Origin: Streptomyces sp. DH5
GTDB lineage: Bacteria; Actinomycetota; Actinomycetes; Streptomycetales; Streptomycetaceae
DNA length: 64,000 nucleotides
Direction of reading: 5' to 3'
Assembly (NCBI RefSeq): GCF_020873915.1
Contig: NZ_JAHWGP010000031.1
Location: 28,533-92,532, forward strand
A model generated the notes under the pieces. That model worked only from the letters and a program-made list of their open reading frames with translations. It did no database searches and was not told where the DNA came from. Of this stretch, positions 44,828-53,703 are shown piece by piece. How positions within the stretch are numbered: the first letter of the stretch is position 1; each line of letters opens with the position of its first letter. The translations under genes were made by a program, and so were the position numbers.

Positions 44828-45265
44828 TCACTGCTCGCGCCCCTGGTTCTTCTTGCTCTCGTCCGTCGACGAATCGGGCTCCACGTAAAGGGTCTTGGCC
44901 GACATGGTGGCGCGCGCCTGTGCCGCGACCCAGGTCAGGGTGCAGGCGAGCAGGCCGAGCGCGAACACCTTCGGGTGGAACAGCGTGGTGTCCTTGAAGA
45001 GCGCGATGAAGACGAAGATCAGCAGAAGCTGCGTCATGTACATCATCAGCCCCATCGCCTGGAACAGCTGGGGCAGCTGCCTGGCGATCCGCTGGAGCGC
45101 GTAGAGCCCGCCGCCCATGAGGGCGATCACGAGCACGGCACCGATCAGCGCCCCGATCGCCCCCTTGCCGCCTTCGACGGCGGCACCGATCGCGACGGCG
45201 ACCGCACCGACGACAGCGGTGGGGACGGCGGCCTGGATCAGGATCCGGACGTCGTTGGACGGCAT
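44828..45265 (-). CDS. atpI: ATP synthase-associated AtpI protein
   Basis: A 145-aa membrane protein at the head of the atp operon, with four TM helices (about 12-30, 36-55, 68-92, 98-118) and a charged tail (YVEPDSSTDESKKNQGREQ). AtpI helps c-ring assembly in other bacteria and is not a stoichiometric subunit. The start is ATG 45263-45265. The operon promoter should lie in the 342-bp gap upstream. Confidence 0.9.
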   Translation of the reverse strand: MPSNDVRILIQAAVPTAVVGAVAVAIGAAVEGGKGAIGALIGAVLVIALMGGGLYALQRIARQLPQLFQAMGLMMYMTQLLLIFVFIALFKDTTLFHPKVFALGLLACTLTWVAAQARATMSAKTLYVEPDSSTDESKKNQGREQ

Positions 45266-45607
45266 GGCGGCAACTCCGCTGTGTACGGGGGCAAATCAAG
45301 AAAAAGGGGGGTGCAAAGAGTGTCGTCGCGGACGAGCGTAACCCCCGGGCTGGGCGTGTATGACCCGGCACCTGTGAACCGTCGCACCACGGTCCATCGG
45401 CTCCGCCCGGCGGGACTCGTGAACGGTATCACAAACTATTTGGCGGAGTCTTTACCTGCCGAGTGTGCAGACCATCACGCAGTCGGGTGAACACGTGCGC
45501 GCGAGCACGGAGTAGACCTCTTTGTCTGGTATTGAGGCGTTTCGTCACCTCAAAGGGGTCCCATCGGGAGCCCGCGACTTGGCAATGCTCTAGGCGAATT
45601 CTTACCT
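45266..45607. other. intergenic region carrying the atp operon promoter
   Basis: This 342-bp gap separates wecA (ends 45608) from atpI (starts 45265), both on the minus strand. It is less GC-rich than its flanks and has several short AT tracts (for example near 45430-45455 and 45590-45605). On the minus strand TTGAGG and TACCAG lie 16 bp apart near 45531-45553, and TTGAGG...CCTCAA also forms an inverted repeat (45532-45553). I cannot choose a start site with confidence. No ORF here is credible. Confidence 0.4.
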
Positions 45608-46948
45608 TCACCGTGACCGGTCGGCCCACTCCGCGCGGGGGCCGACCGCAGTCGCCCCGTTGGCGCCCGAGACCCCCGCGGCCACCGGGCTGCGATCGTC
45701 GCCGGAGCCCTCTCCCGCGGCCTCCGCGGCCGCCCCCGGGACCGCCGGGGCCGACGCCTCCGCGGCGGGTACCGGCGCCCTCCGGCGGCGGTACCGCGGC
45801 GGCACGACGGCCTCCGCCCAACGCGGCGCCCGCGGGGTGAAGCGGGGCAGCAGGAGCAGGATGAGACCGAGCGTCGAGAGGATCACCACACTCAGCACGA
45901 TCCACATCGACGCCGAGTTCACCGAGTACGTGAGCGCGCCGAAGGCGATCAGCGCCGACCAGAAGTACATGATCAGCACCGCGCGGCTGTGCGAGTGGCC
46001 GATCTCCAGCAGCCGGTGGTGCAGATGGCCCCGGTCCGCCGCGAACGGCGACTGGCCGCGCCAGGTGCGCCGCACGATCGCCAGGATCAGGTCGGCGGCC
46101 GGCACCGCGATGATGGTCAGCGGCAGCAGCAGCGGGATGTAGACCGGCACCGTCTGGTGCACGGCCTCCTTCTCCGACCCGGCGAACAGCTTCAGCGCGT
46201 CCGGGTCGACCTGCCCGGTGACGGAGATCGCCCCGGCGGCCAGCACCAGGCCGATCAGCATCGAGCCGGAGTCGCCCATGAAGATGCGGGCGGGATGCAT
46301 GTTGTGCGGCAGGAAACCCAGGCACATGCCCATCAGGATCGCCGAGAACAGCGTCGCCGGGGCGGCCGCCTCGATGCCGTACGAGTACCAGATCCGGTAG
46401 GCGTACAGGAAGAACGCCGCCGCCGCGATGCACACCATGCCGGCCGCGAGACCGTCCAGCCCGTCCACGAAGTTCACCGCGTTGATCGTGATGACGACCA
46501 GGGCGACCGTGAGCAGGGTGCCCTGCCACTGGGTGAGGGCGACCGAGCCCACGCCGGGGATCGGCAGCCACAGGATCGTCAGACCCTGCATCACCATCAC
46601 GCCCGCGGCGATCATCTGGCCGCCGAGCTTGATCAGGGCGTCGATCTCGAACTTGTCGTCCAGGACGCCGATCAGCCAGATCAGCGCGGCCCCGGAGAGC
46701 AGCGCCCGTGGTTCGTTGGACTTCTCGAAGAGCTGGTTGAGGTTGGTGAGATGGTCGGCGACCAGCAGGCCCGCGCACAGGCCGAAGAACATCGCGATAC
46801 CGCCGAGCCGCGGAGTGGGTTCCCGGTGCACGTCACGTGCCCGGATCTCCGGCATCGCACCGGCCACGATCGCGAACTTCCGCACCGGCCCGGTCAGCAG
46901 GTACGTCACCGCGGCCGTGACACAGAGCGTCAGCAAGTATTCACGCAC
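45608..46948 (-). CDS. WecA-type undecaprenyl-phosphate sugar-1-phosphate transferase
   Basis: A 446-aa polytopic membrane enzyme (about 10-11 TM helices) of the WecA/MraY superfamily. It transfers a sugar-1-phosphate (GlcNAc-1-P in characterised WecA) to undecaprenyl phosphate. Conserved Asp-rich sites are RDVHREPTPRLGGIAMFFG, INAVNFVDGLDGLAAG and FMGDSGSMLIG; the cytosolic loop DRGHLHHRLLEIGHSH is present. The C-terminal about 60 residues are Ala/Pro-rich and disordered. The start GTG 46946-46948 (VREYLLTL) is preferred over GTG 46960. It lies upstream of the atp operon as in other actinobacteria. It likely initiates wall polymer synthesis. Confidence 0.92.
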   Translation of the reverse strand: MREYLLTLCVTAAVTYLLTGPVRKFAIVAGAMPEIRARDVHREPTPRLGGIAMFFGLCAGLLVADHLTNLNQLFEKSNEPRALLSGAALIWLIGVLDDKFEIDALIKLGGQMIAAGVMVMQGLTILWLPIPGVGSVALTQWQGTLLTVALVVITINAVNFVDGLDGLAAGMVCIAAAAFFLYAYRIWYSYGIEAAAPATLFSAILMGMCLGFLPHNMHPARIFMGDSGSMLIGLVLAAGAISVTGQVDPDALKLFAGSEKEAVHQTVPVYIPLLLPLTIIAVPAADLILAIVRRTWRGQSPFAADRGHLHHRLLEIGHSHSRAVLIMYFWSALIAFGALTYSVNSASMWIVLSVVILSTLGLILLLLPRFTPRAPRWAEAVVPPRYRRRRAPVPAAEASAPAVPGAAAEAAGEGSGDDRSPVAAGVSGANGATAVGPRAEWADRSR

Positions 46949-47039
46949 GGGCTTCCCCACAGATCTCGCCGGCCATCACAGCTCCACACCCTAGCGAGGG
47001 GCGCATACGAGTGGGGACTTCCGGGTACTGACCATGGTT

Positions 47040-47055
47040 GCACGACCGGTCGTGC
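47040..47055. promoter_or_regulatory. 16-bp perfect palindrome between glyA2 and wecA
   Basis: GCACGACC joined to GGTCGTGC is a perfect palindrome with no loop. It lies 29 bp beyond the glyA2 stop and 91 bp before the wecA start. Without a loop it is a poor terminator and more likely a protein site. No regulator is assigned. Confidence 0.5.
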
Positions 47056-47084
47056 GAACGGTCCGTCCACCCGGCGGCGGCCCC

Positions 47085-48320
47085 TCAGCGCGGGTACGGC
47101 GGGAACGCGGCGCACAGCTCCCGTACGTCCTCCCGGGCGCTCACGGGGTCCGTGCCGCCGCGCAGCACGCTCGCGAGGAGACCGCCGACGTACGCCATCT
47201 CCCGGGCGCCCATGCCCTGCGTGGTCACCGCGGCCGTGCCCAGCCGCAGCCCGCGGACGTCGTGCGGGAGCGCGCAGCAGTCCAGCACCAGACCGGCCGC
47301 CGCGAGCCGGCCGCGCGCCGCGCGTCCGTCGACGCCGAGCGGAGCCGGGTCGGCGGTGATCAGGTGGGTGTCGGTGCCGCCGGTGGTCACGGCCAGCCCT
47401 TCGGCGGTCAGGGTAGCGGCCAGTACCCGCGCGTTGGCGACGACCTGGTGCGCGTAGGCGGCGAAGGCCGGGGTCGCCGCCTCCCCGAACGCGACCGCCT
47501 TGGCCGCGATGGTGTGCATCTGGGCGCCGCCCTGGGTGAAGGGGAACACCGCCCGGTCGACGCGCTCGGCCAGGTCGCCGCCGCACAGGATCATCCCGCC
47601 GCGCGGGCCCCGCAGCACCTTGTGCGTCGTCGCGCACACGATGTCCGCGTACGGCACCGGACTGGGCGCCGCTCCCCCGGCGACCAGACCCATGGGGTGC
47701 GCGGCGTCCGCGACGAGGTGGGCGCCCACCTCGTCGGCGACCTCCCGGAAGAAGGCGTAGTCGATGTGGCGGGGAGAGGAGATGGAACCGCAGACGATGG
47801 CCTTGGGGCGGCGTGCACGGGCCAGGGCGCGGACCTGCTCGTGGTCGACGAGCCCGCTCTCCGGGTCCACGCCGTAGCCGACGAAGTCGAACCAGCGGCC
47901 GGAGAAGTTGGCGGGTGAGCCGTGGGTGAGGTGGCCGCCGTGGGGCAGGCCGAGCGCGAGCACGGTGTCGCCGGGCCGCAGCAGGGCCGCGTACGCGGCG
48001 AGCACGGCGGAGGAGCCGGAGTGCGCCTGCACGTTGGCGTGTTCGGCGCCGAACAGCGTCTTGGCCCGCTCCACGGCGAGGCGCTCGGCGACGTCGGCGA
48101 TCTCGCAGCCGCCGTGGTGCCGGTTGCCGGGATAGCCCTCGGCGTACTTGTTGGCCAGCGGCGAGCCGAGGGCGGCCAGCACGGCCGGCGACGTGAAGTT
48201 CTCGGCGGCGATCAGCTGGAGCGTGGTCGACTGCCGCTCACGCTCCCCGAGCAGCACATCGGCGAGCTCGGGATCCTGCCGCCGCAGGACATCGGCCTCG
48301 AGGGCATGACTGACCGGCAT
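47085..48320 (-). CDS. glyA: serine hydroxymethyltransferase, second copy type
   Basis: A 411-aa PLP-dependent enzyme of the SHMT family, which converts serine and tetrahydrofolate to glycine and methylene-THF. PLP Lys234 is in CATTHKVLRGPRGG; other hallmarks are LIAAENFTSPAVL, KYAEGYPGNRHHGGCE and VADAAHPMGLVAGG. The region VCGSISSPRHIDY is divergent from the usual SxYxRxxD, and residues are His-rich, so substrate preference may differ. The start ATG 48318-48320 has CGGAGCGG upstream. It lies between the phosphatase-like gene and wecA, as the SCO5364 orthologue does. Confidence 0.93.
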   Translation of the reverse strand: MPVSHALEADVLRRQDPELADVLLGERERQSTTLQLIAAENFTSPAVLAALGSPLANKYAEGYPGNRHHGGCEIADVAERLAVERAKTLFGAEHANVQAHSGSSAVLAAYAALLRPGDTVLALGLPHGGHLTHGSPANFSGRWFDFVGYGVDPESGLVDHEQVRALARARRPKAIVCGSISSPRHIDYAFFREVADEVGAHLVADAAHPMGLVAGGAAPSPVPYADIVCATTHKVLRGPRGGMILCGGDLAERVDRAVFPFTQGGAQMHTIAAKAVAFGEAATPAFAAYAHQVVANARVLAATLTAEGLAVTTGGTDTHLITADPAPLGVDGRAARGRLAAAGLVLDCCALPHDVRGLRLGTAAVTTQGMGAREMAYVGGLLASVLRGGTDPVSAREDVRELCAAFPPYPR

Positions 48321-48381
48321 GATCCGCTCCGAACGTCGACACTGACGTACGCCCAATGTAGGCCGGAGCCCGCGAAACCGC

Positions 48382-49059
48382 CTATGCCCGGGCGGGGACC
48401 CCCGTCAGCGCCGTCACCACGGGGTCCAGCGCCTGGTGTATCTCGTCACCGATGGACTGGAAGAACGGCAGCGGCGCCCCGTACGGGTCGTACACCTCGT
48501 CCGCCTCGGCCGTCGGCGCCAGCAGCCACCCGCGCAGGGCCGCGGCGGCACGCACCAGCGCCCGGGCACGCATGACCAGGCCCTCCTCCAACGGAGGCAG
48601 CGTCGCCTGGTCGATCGCGTTCACCAGGCGGGTGAACTCCTTCAGCGTGAACGTCCGCAGCCCGGCCGAATGGCCCATGGAGATGACCTGCGCCCGGTGG
48701 TCCCGCGTGGCCGTCAGCACCAGGTCCGCCCGGATGACGTGCTCGTCCAGCAGCTCCCGCCCCACGAAACCGGAGGCGTCCGCCCCGAACTGGGCCAGCA
48801 CGGTCTCCGCGTGCGCTTCCATCGCCGCGCCCTCGTGCCCCCAGGTGCCCGCGCTCTCCACGATGAGCCCGCCGCCCAGGATGCCGAGGCGCTGGCTGAC
48901 GAAATGCCGGGTCAGCCGCTCGGTGATGGGCGAACGGCACACGTTTCCGGTGCTGACGTGGAGGATGCGGAAGGTGTCACGCGGAAACCCGAAGGTCGTC
49001 GTCATCTCCGCGCTGGATTCCTCGGTGCCTATGCCACGCCCCGTCCCAGGGGCCGTCAA
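48382..49059 (-). CDS. low-molecular-weight phosphatase-fold protein with nucleophile Cys replaced by Ser
   Basis: A 225-aa protein of the arsenate reductase/LMW-PTP fold. The phosphate loop reads HVSTGNVCRSP (35-44 region): Ser36 occupies the place of the catalytic Cys in C-x5-R, while Cys41 and Arg42 remain. The general-acid motif DPYG is kept (Asp191). It probably binds phosphate-like ligands without normal Cys catalysis. The start is TTG 49057-49059 with GAGGT at suitable spacing and TTGA overlap with tsaC; an ATG at 49005 is an alternative but its GGAG is too close. The gene is co-transcribed with tsaC. It is labelled a phosphatase in related genomes, a name the sequence does not support. 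Confidence 0.85.
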   Translation of the reverse strand: MTAPGTGRGIGTEESSAEMTTTFGFPRDTFRILHVSTGNVCRSPITERLTRHFVSQRLGILGGGLIVESAGTWGHEGAAMEAHAETVLAQFGADASGFVGRELLDEHVIRADLVLTATRDHRAQVISMGHSAGLRTFTLKEFTRLVNAIDQATLPPLEEGLVMRARALVRAAAALRGWLLAPTAEADEVYDPYGAPLPFFQSIGDEIHQALDPVVTALTGVPARA

Positions 49060-49703
49060 TTCGCCACCTCGAGATCGGGTACCACCTTGCGCAGCTCGTC
49101 CGGCGAGATCGCGCCCTCGCGCAGCAGCACGGGCACGGGACGGGTGACGTCGACGATGGAGGAGGGCACGTTGCCCGGGGTGGGCCCGCCGTCCAGGTAC
49201 ACGGAGACGGAGTCACCGAGCATCTGCTGCGCGGCGTCACAGTTCTCCGGGGCCGGGTGACCGGTCAGGTTGGCCGAGGACACGGCCATGGGGCCGACGT
49301 CGGTGAGCAGTTCGATGGCGACCGGGTGCAGCGGCATCCGCACGGCGACCGTGCCCCGGGTGTCGCCGAGGTCCCACTGGAGCGACGGCTGGTGCCGGGC
49401 GACGAGGGTCAGCGCGCCCGGCCAGAAGGCGTCGACGAGTTCCCAGGCCATCTCGGAGAAGTCGGTGACGAGGCCGTGCAGCGTGTTGGGGGAGCCGATG
49501 AGGACGGGCGTGGGCATGTTGCGGCCGCGGCCCTTGGCGTCCAGCAGGTCGGCGACCGCCTCCGAGGTGAACGCGTCGGCGCCGATCCCGTACACGGTGT
49601 CCGTCGGCAGCACCACGAGCTCGCCCCGGCGCACGGCGGACGCGGCTTCCCGCAGACCGGTCGCGCGGTCGGTCGCGTCGTTGGTGTCGTATCGCCGAGC
49701 CAT
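49056..49703 (-). CDS. tsaC: L-threonylcarbamoyladenylate synthase
   Basis: A 215-aa YrdC/TsaC-family enzyme that makes threonylcarbamoyl-AMP from Thr, bicarbonate and ATP, the first step of t6A37 tRNA modification. Family markers are LVVLPTDTVYGIGADAF, WPGALTLV, VAVRMPLHPVAIELL and PMAVSSANLTGHP. The start is ATG 49701-49703. Its stop overlaps the start of the phosphatase-fold gene. It follows prmC by 53 bp, in the same direction. Confidence 0.95.
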   Translation of the reverse strand: MARRYDTNDATDRATGLREAASAVRRGELVVLPTDTVYGIGADAFTSEAVADLLDAKGRGRNMPTPVLIGSPNTLHGLVTDFSEMAWELVDAFWPGALTLVARHQPSLQWDLGDTRGTVAVRMPLHPVAIELLTDVGPMAVSSANLTGHPAPENCDAAQQMLGDSVSVYLDGGPTPGNVPSSIVDVTRPVPVLLREGAISPDELRKVVPDLEVAN

Positions 49704-49756
49704 TTAGCGGGCCTCCTCGTACGGGTGCTGCTGGGGGGATGAAGTATGCGGGACGC

Positions 49757-50602
49757 TCACGGCAGTGCCTTGCGGGCCGTGGCGAACCGGGGGCGGTTGT
49801 TCAGGTCGGGGTGGTCGGCGGCGTCCGCCCAGCCCCGTTCCTCGGCGAAGATCCACGGCACCTGGCCGCCCTGGGTGTCGGCGTGCTCGACGACGACCAC
49901 CCCGCCGGGACGCAGCAGCCGGTGCGCGGTGCGTTCCAGGCCGCGGATCAGGTCGAGTCCGTCCTCGCCGGAGAACAGCGCGAGGTCGGGGTCGTAGTCG
50001 CGGGCCTCCGGCGCCACGTACTCCCACTCGGTGAGCGGGATGTACGGCGGGTTGGAGACGACCAGGTCGACCTGTCCGTCGAGGTCCGGGAAGGCCGTCA
50101 GGGCGTCCCCTTGGCGCAGCTCGACCCTGGACCCCTCCATGTTCTTGCGCGTCCACCTGAGGGCGTCCTCGGACAGCTCCACGGCGTGCACGCGCGAGCG
50201 CGGCACCTCCTGCGCCAGGGCGAGCGCGATGGCGCCCGAGCCGGTGCACAGGTCGACGATGCACGGCTCGACGACGTCCATCGCGCGGACGGCGTCTATC
50301 GCCCAGCCGACCACCGACTCGGTCTCGGGCCGCGGCACGAACACCCCGGGCCCGACCTGGAGCTCCAGGTAGCGGAAGTAGGCGCGCCCGGTGATGTGCT
50401 GGAGCGGTTCGCGGGCCTCGCGGCGGGCGATGACCTCCCAGTACCGGGCGTCGAAGTCGGAGTCCTTCACGCCGTGCAGCTCACCGCGCTTGACGCCGTG
50501 CACGAACGCGGCGAGTTCCTCCGCGTCGGTGCGCGGCGAGGGCACGCCGGCGTCGGCGAGCCGCTGGGTGGCCTGGGCCACCTCGGCGAGCAGCAGGTTC
50601 AC
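49757..50602 (-). CDS. prmC: peptide chain release factor N5-glutamine methyltransferase
   Basis: A 281-aa SAM-dependent methyltransferase that methylates the Gln of the GGQ motif in release factors. The catalytic motif VSNPPYIP is intact, as is the SAM-binding CIVDLCTGSGAIALALA. The N-terminal helical substrate domain covers about 1-75. The start GTG 50600-50602 has GGAGG 4 nt upstream. It lies directly after prfA, its substrate gene (25-bp gap), which is the usual arrangement. Confidence 0.96.
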   Translation of the reverse strand: MNLLLAEVAQATQRLADAGVPSPRTDAEELAAFVHGVKRGELHGVKDSDFDARYWEVIARREAREPLQHITGRAYFRYLELQVGPGVFVPRPETESVVGWAIDAVRAMDVVEPCIVDLCTGSGAIALALAQEVPRSRVHAVELSEDALRWTRKNMEGSRVELRQGDALTAFPDLDGQVDLVVSNPPYIPLTEWEYVAPEARDYDPDLALFSGEDGLDLIRGLERTAHRLLRPGGVVVVEHADTQGGQVPWIFAEERGWADAADHPDLNNRPRFATARKALP

Positions 50603-50627
50603 TGGTCCTCCGGGCTGTCTACGGGGC

Positions 50628-51695
50628 TTACGCGGCGGCGAGCTTGGCGGCCGAGTCCGCGTCGACGCAGGCCTGGATCACCGCGGCGAGGTCGCCGTCC
50701 AGGACCTGGTCCAGGTTGTACGCCTTGAAGCCGACGCGGTGGTCCGAGATGCGGTTCTCCGGGAAGTTGTACGTGCGGATCTTCTCGGAGCGGTCCACGG
50801 TGCGCACCTGGCTGCGGCGGGCGTCGGCGGCCTCCCGCTCCGCCTCCTCCTGCGCCGCCGCGAGGAGCCTGGAGCGCAGGATACGCAGTGCCTGCTCCTT
50901 GTTCTGGAGCTGGCTCTTCTCGTTCTGGCAGGAGGCGACGACGCCGGTCGGGATGTGGGTGATGCGCACGGCGGAGTCGGTGGTGTTGACGGACTGCCCG
51001 CCCGGCCCGGAGGACCGGTAGACGTCGATGCGCAGGTCGTTGGGGTTGATCTCGACGTCGACCTCCTCCGCCTCCGGGGTCACCAGGACACCCGCCGCGG
51101 AGGTGTGGATGCGGCCCTGGGACTCGGTGGCCGGGACGCGCTGCACGCGGTGCACGCCGCCCTCGTACTTCAGTCGCGCCCACACGCCCTGGCCGGGCTC
51201 GGTCTGTCCGCGGGCCTTCACCGCGACCTGGACGTCCTTGTAGCCGCCCAGCTCGGACTCGGTGGCGTCGATGATCTCGGTCTTCCAGCCGACGCGCTCG
51301 GCGTAGCGCAGGTACATGCGCAGCAGGTCGCCGGCGAACAGGGCGGACTCGTCGCCGCCCGCGCCCGCCTTGATCTCGAGGATGACGTCCTTGTCGTCGC
51401 TGGGGTCGCGCGGGACGAGGAGCAGGCGGAGCTTCTCGGTGAGCTCCTCGCGCTGCTTGTCCAGCTCCTTGACCTCGGCGGCGAAGTCGGGGTCGTCGGC
51501 GGCGAACTCACGCGCGGTCTCGATGTCTTCGCCCGTCTGCTTCCAGGAGCGGTACGTGGCGACGATCGGGGTGAGCTCGGCGTAGCGCTTGTTCAGCTTG
51601 CGCGCGTTCGCCTGGTCGGCGTGGACCGACGGATCGGCGAGCTTCTTCTCCAGGTCGGCGTGCTCGGCGACGAGTTCCTCGACGGCCTCGAACAT
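50628..51695 (-). CDS. prfA: peptide chain release factor 1
   Basis: A 355-aa RF1 that reads UAA and UAG stops. The GGQ motif is at 232-234 ([14 protein letters not shown]). The PxT-type recognition region [15 protein letters not shown] matches RF1 rather than RF2. The start is ATG 51693-51695; the preceding in-frame ATG (51698) is 3 nt from AGGAG and less well spaced. It is downstream of rpmE and upstream of prmC. Confidence 0.96.
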   Translation of the reverse strand: MFEAVEELVAEHADLEKKLADPSVHADQANARKLNKRYAELTPIVATYRSWKQTGEDIETAREFAADDPDFAAEVKELDKQREELTEKLRLLLVPRDPSDDKDVILEIKAGAGGDESALFAGDLLRMYLRYAERVGWKTEIIDATESELGGYKDVQVAVKARGQTEPGQGVWARLKYEGGVHRVQRVPATESQGRIHTSAAGVLVTPEAEEVDVEINPNDLRIDVYRSSGPGGQSVNTTDSAVRITHIPTGVVASCQNEKSQLQNKEQALRILRSRLLAAAQEEAEREAADARRSQVRTVDRSEKIRTYNFPENRISDHRVGFKAYNLDQVLDGDLAAVIQACVDADSAAKLAAA

Positions 51696-51799
51696 CATGG
51701 GCTCCTGCTGGTACGGGGTGAAGGGCGGACGACCAAAAACGCCGGTCCCGGCCTGCCCCCGGGCGGGGGCGCGGCCGTGGACCGGCGGTATGGGGCTCG

Positions 51800-52021
51800 C
51801 TACTTCTTGGAGCCGGCGGCCTTGCCGAAGCGGGCCTCGAAGCGGGCCACGCGGCCACCGGTGTCGAGGATCTTCTGCTTGCCCGTGTAGAACGGGTGGC
51901 ACTCGGAGCAGACCTCGGCGCGGACGGTGCCGCTGGAGATCGTGCTGCGGGTGGTGAACGACGCGCCACAGGTGCAGCTGACCTGCGTCTCGACGTACTC
52001 GGGGTGGATGTCGCGCTTCAA
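51800..52021 (-). CDS. rpmE: ribosomal protein L31, zinc-binding type
   Basis: A 73-aa L31 with four Cys in CTC and CSEC, the zinc-containing C+ form. [35 protein letters not shown] and [11 protein letters not shown] are conserved. The start is TTG at 52019-52021 with AGGAGACACC upstream, giving the standard N-terminus. The zinc-free paralogue is not in this window. The LCP gene lies upstream on the same strand behind a terminator, so rpmE has its own promoter. Confidence 0.96.
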   Translation of the reverse strand: MKRDIHPEYVETQVSCTCGASFTTRSTISSGTVRAEVCSECHPFYTGKQKILDTGGRVARFEARFGKAAGSKK

Positions 52022-52122
52022 GGTGTCTCCTAGGTTCGGGAGGGCGCCGGGTCGCTTCCGCTCGGTGCGGGAGCGTGAACCGGGGCCGACGTACCAGTCT
52101 GCCAGGAGTGGCGTCCTCTCCC

Positions 52123-52143
52123 AAAACCGGGGGCCGCGGTTTT
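52123..52143 (-). terminator. terminator of LCP gene
   Basis: AAAACCG at 52123-52129 pairs with CGGTTTT at 52137-52143, with a 7-nt G/C loop. T-runs lie on both strands, unusual for this genome, so it may act in either direction. It is 72 bp beyond the LCP stop. Confidence 0.65.
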
Positions 52144-52214
52144 TTGTTCCCCGTTGCCCCGGCGGGGCCGGCGGCGCGGCGCGGCGGCGTCGTGCCGGCA
52201 CGGCACCGCTCCGC

Positions 52215-53321
52215 TCAGGAGCCGCTCACCACGTCCTTCGCCTCTCCGGCGGCCGTTCCCTCGGTGGCCGTCGCCGGGATCGGCCGGTCGTTCCTCCACG
52301 CGTCCCACACCTGCCGGGCCTTGGTCTCGTCGAGGAGGACGCGGTTGGCGTTCGCCGGGTCGTACACGACCGGCAGGGTGACCATGTGCACGTCGGCGGG
52401 CCCGATGCCCTTCAGGCCGTTCGCGAAGGACATCAGGGAGTTCACCGAGCCGAGGCCGGAGTCGGTGGTGACGGCCTCGGTGGCGGTGTCGGCGAGGTCG
52501 TACAGCTTCTTCGGGCTGGTGAGGACGCCGACCTCCCCGACCTGTCGCACCAGGGCCTTGAGGAAGGCCTGCTGGAGCTGGATGCGGCCGAGGTCGGAGC
52601 CGTCGCCGACGCCGTGCCGGGTGCGGACCAGGCCGAGGGCCTGTTCGCCGTCGAGGCGGTGGGTGCCGGCCGGGAGGTCGAGGCGGCTGTCGGGGTCCTC
52701 GATGTCCTCGGTGGTGGTGACCTCGACGCCGCCGAGTTCGTCGACGAGCTTCTCGAAGCCGGTGAAGTCGACCTCCAGGTAGTGGTCCATGCGCAGGCCG
52801 GAGAGGGATTCGACGGTTTTCACCGCGCAGGCCGCTCCGCCCGTGGTGTAGGCGGAGTTGAACATCACGCCGTTCGCGGCCGGGTGGCTGCCGCCGTCGG
52901 TGTCGGTGCACGGGGGGCGGTCGATGAGGGTGTCGCGCGGTATGGAGACGACGCCGGCCCGCTCGTGGCCCTCGTGGACGTGGACGATCATCGCGGTGTC
53001 GGAGCGGGCGGTACCGTCGTCGGATCCGCCGCCGAGGTCCTGGTTGTCTCCGGCGCGGGTGTCGGAGCCGAGGACGAGGATGTTCTCGGAGCCGTCGTCC
53101 GTCTTCCCGGGCCGGTCGGTGCCGAGGGCCTGGTCGATGTCGACGCTCTCGAGGTTGCCGTTGAGCTCGACGTAGACGAATCCGGCGCCGGCTCCCCCCA
53201 GGGCGACGATTCCGGCCGCGGTCCAGGCCGCGATCCTCAGGCCCGTGCGCCGCTTCTCCCGCTGCCCGCGGCGGCGCCCGTCGCCCCGCTGGCGCTTACC
53301 GGCTGTGCTCTCGGCGGACAT
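52215..53321 (-). CDS. LytR-CpsA-Psr (LCP) cell-wall ligase
   Basis: A 368-aa membrane enzyme attaching undecaprenyl-linked wall polymers to peptidoglycan. A basic N-terminus ([10 protein letters not shown]) precedes one TM helix (about 30-50, [21 protein letters not shown]). The external LCP domain has [35 protein letters not shown] and [23 protein letters not shown] with the Arg and Asp residues that hold the lipid phosphate. Two Cys near the middle may pair. The start is ATG 53319-53321. It neighbours rho. Its donor could be the product of the WecA-type enzyme nearby (inference). Confidence 0.92.
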   Translation of the reverse strand: MSAESTAGKRQRGDGRRRGQREKRRTGLRIAAWTAAGIVALGGAGAGFVYVELNGNLESVDIDQALGTDRPGKTDDGSENILVLGSDTRAGDNQDLGGGSDDGTARSDTAMIVHVHEGHERAGVVSIPRDTLIDRPPCTDTDGGSHPAANGVMFNSAYTTGGAACAVKTVESLSGLRMDHYLEVDFTGFEKLVDELGGVEVTTTEDIEDPDSRLDLPAGTHRLDGEQALGLVRTRHGVGDGSDLGRIQLQQAFLKALVRQVGEVGVLTSPKKLYDLADTATEAVTTDSGLGSVNSLMSFANGLKGIGPADVHMVTLPVVYDPANANRVLLDETKARQVWDAWRNDRPIPATATEGTAAGEAKDVVSGS

Positions 53322-53413
53322 GTGCTCCTCGGCTCGTCCCCGGACGGTTACCCCCTGCCCGCGGTGTCAGACACGGCCGTCGAAGGCCCGTACGGCACCT
53401 GTCGTCCCCGCGC

Positions 53414-53484
53414 CGGACCGGACGGGGGGACGCGGCGCAGGGTCGCCGCGTCGGACCGGACGGGGGGACGCGGCGCAGGGTCGC
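53414..53484. repeat. perfect 33-bp direct repeat
   Basis: The 33-bp unit at 53414-53446 is repeated exactly at 53452-53484, spaced by 5 bp. It lies in the LCP promoter side of the rho-LCP gap and is followed by GC-rich, non-coding-looking sequence. Confidence 0.9.
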
Positions 53485-53637
53485 ACGGCGTCCTGTGCCC
53501 CGCCGGTGGGCGTCCGCGTCCGCCGGGTCGCGTCCGCGGGGCGGTGACGGCCGCCCCGGCCTGGGGTTTCCGCGTCTGTGCGGGTGCCGTCCGGCTCCGG
53601 GGCGGGCGGGGGTCCGTGTGGTGAGGGTCTCGCCGCA

Positions 53638-53676
53638 CGCGAGAGGCCGCCTCCTTCACGGAAGCGGCCTCTCGCG
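53638..53676 (-). terminator. rho gene terminator
   Basis: Perfect 13-bp arms at 53638-53650 and 53664-53676, with a further TCC/GGA pair inside the loop, lie 28 bp beyond the rho stop codon. The rho gene itself therefore ends at an apparently intrinsic terminator. Confidence 0.8.
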
Positions 53677-53703
53677 GAAGCGGTCCTGGCGGACGGCGGG
53701 ACG

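Larger units (their letters stand above)
53322..53703. other. 382-bp gap between LCP gene and rho
   Basis: This gap holds the LCP promoter side, the perfect 33-bp direct repeat at 53414-53484, further C/G-rich sequence without a credible ORF, and the rho terminator at 53638-53676. Confidence 0.6.
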
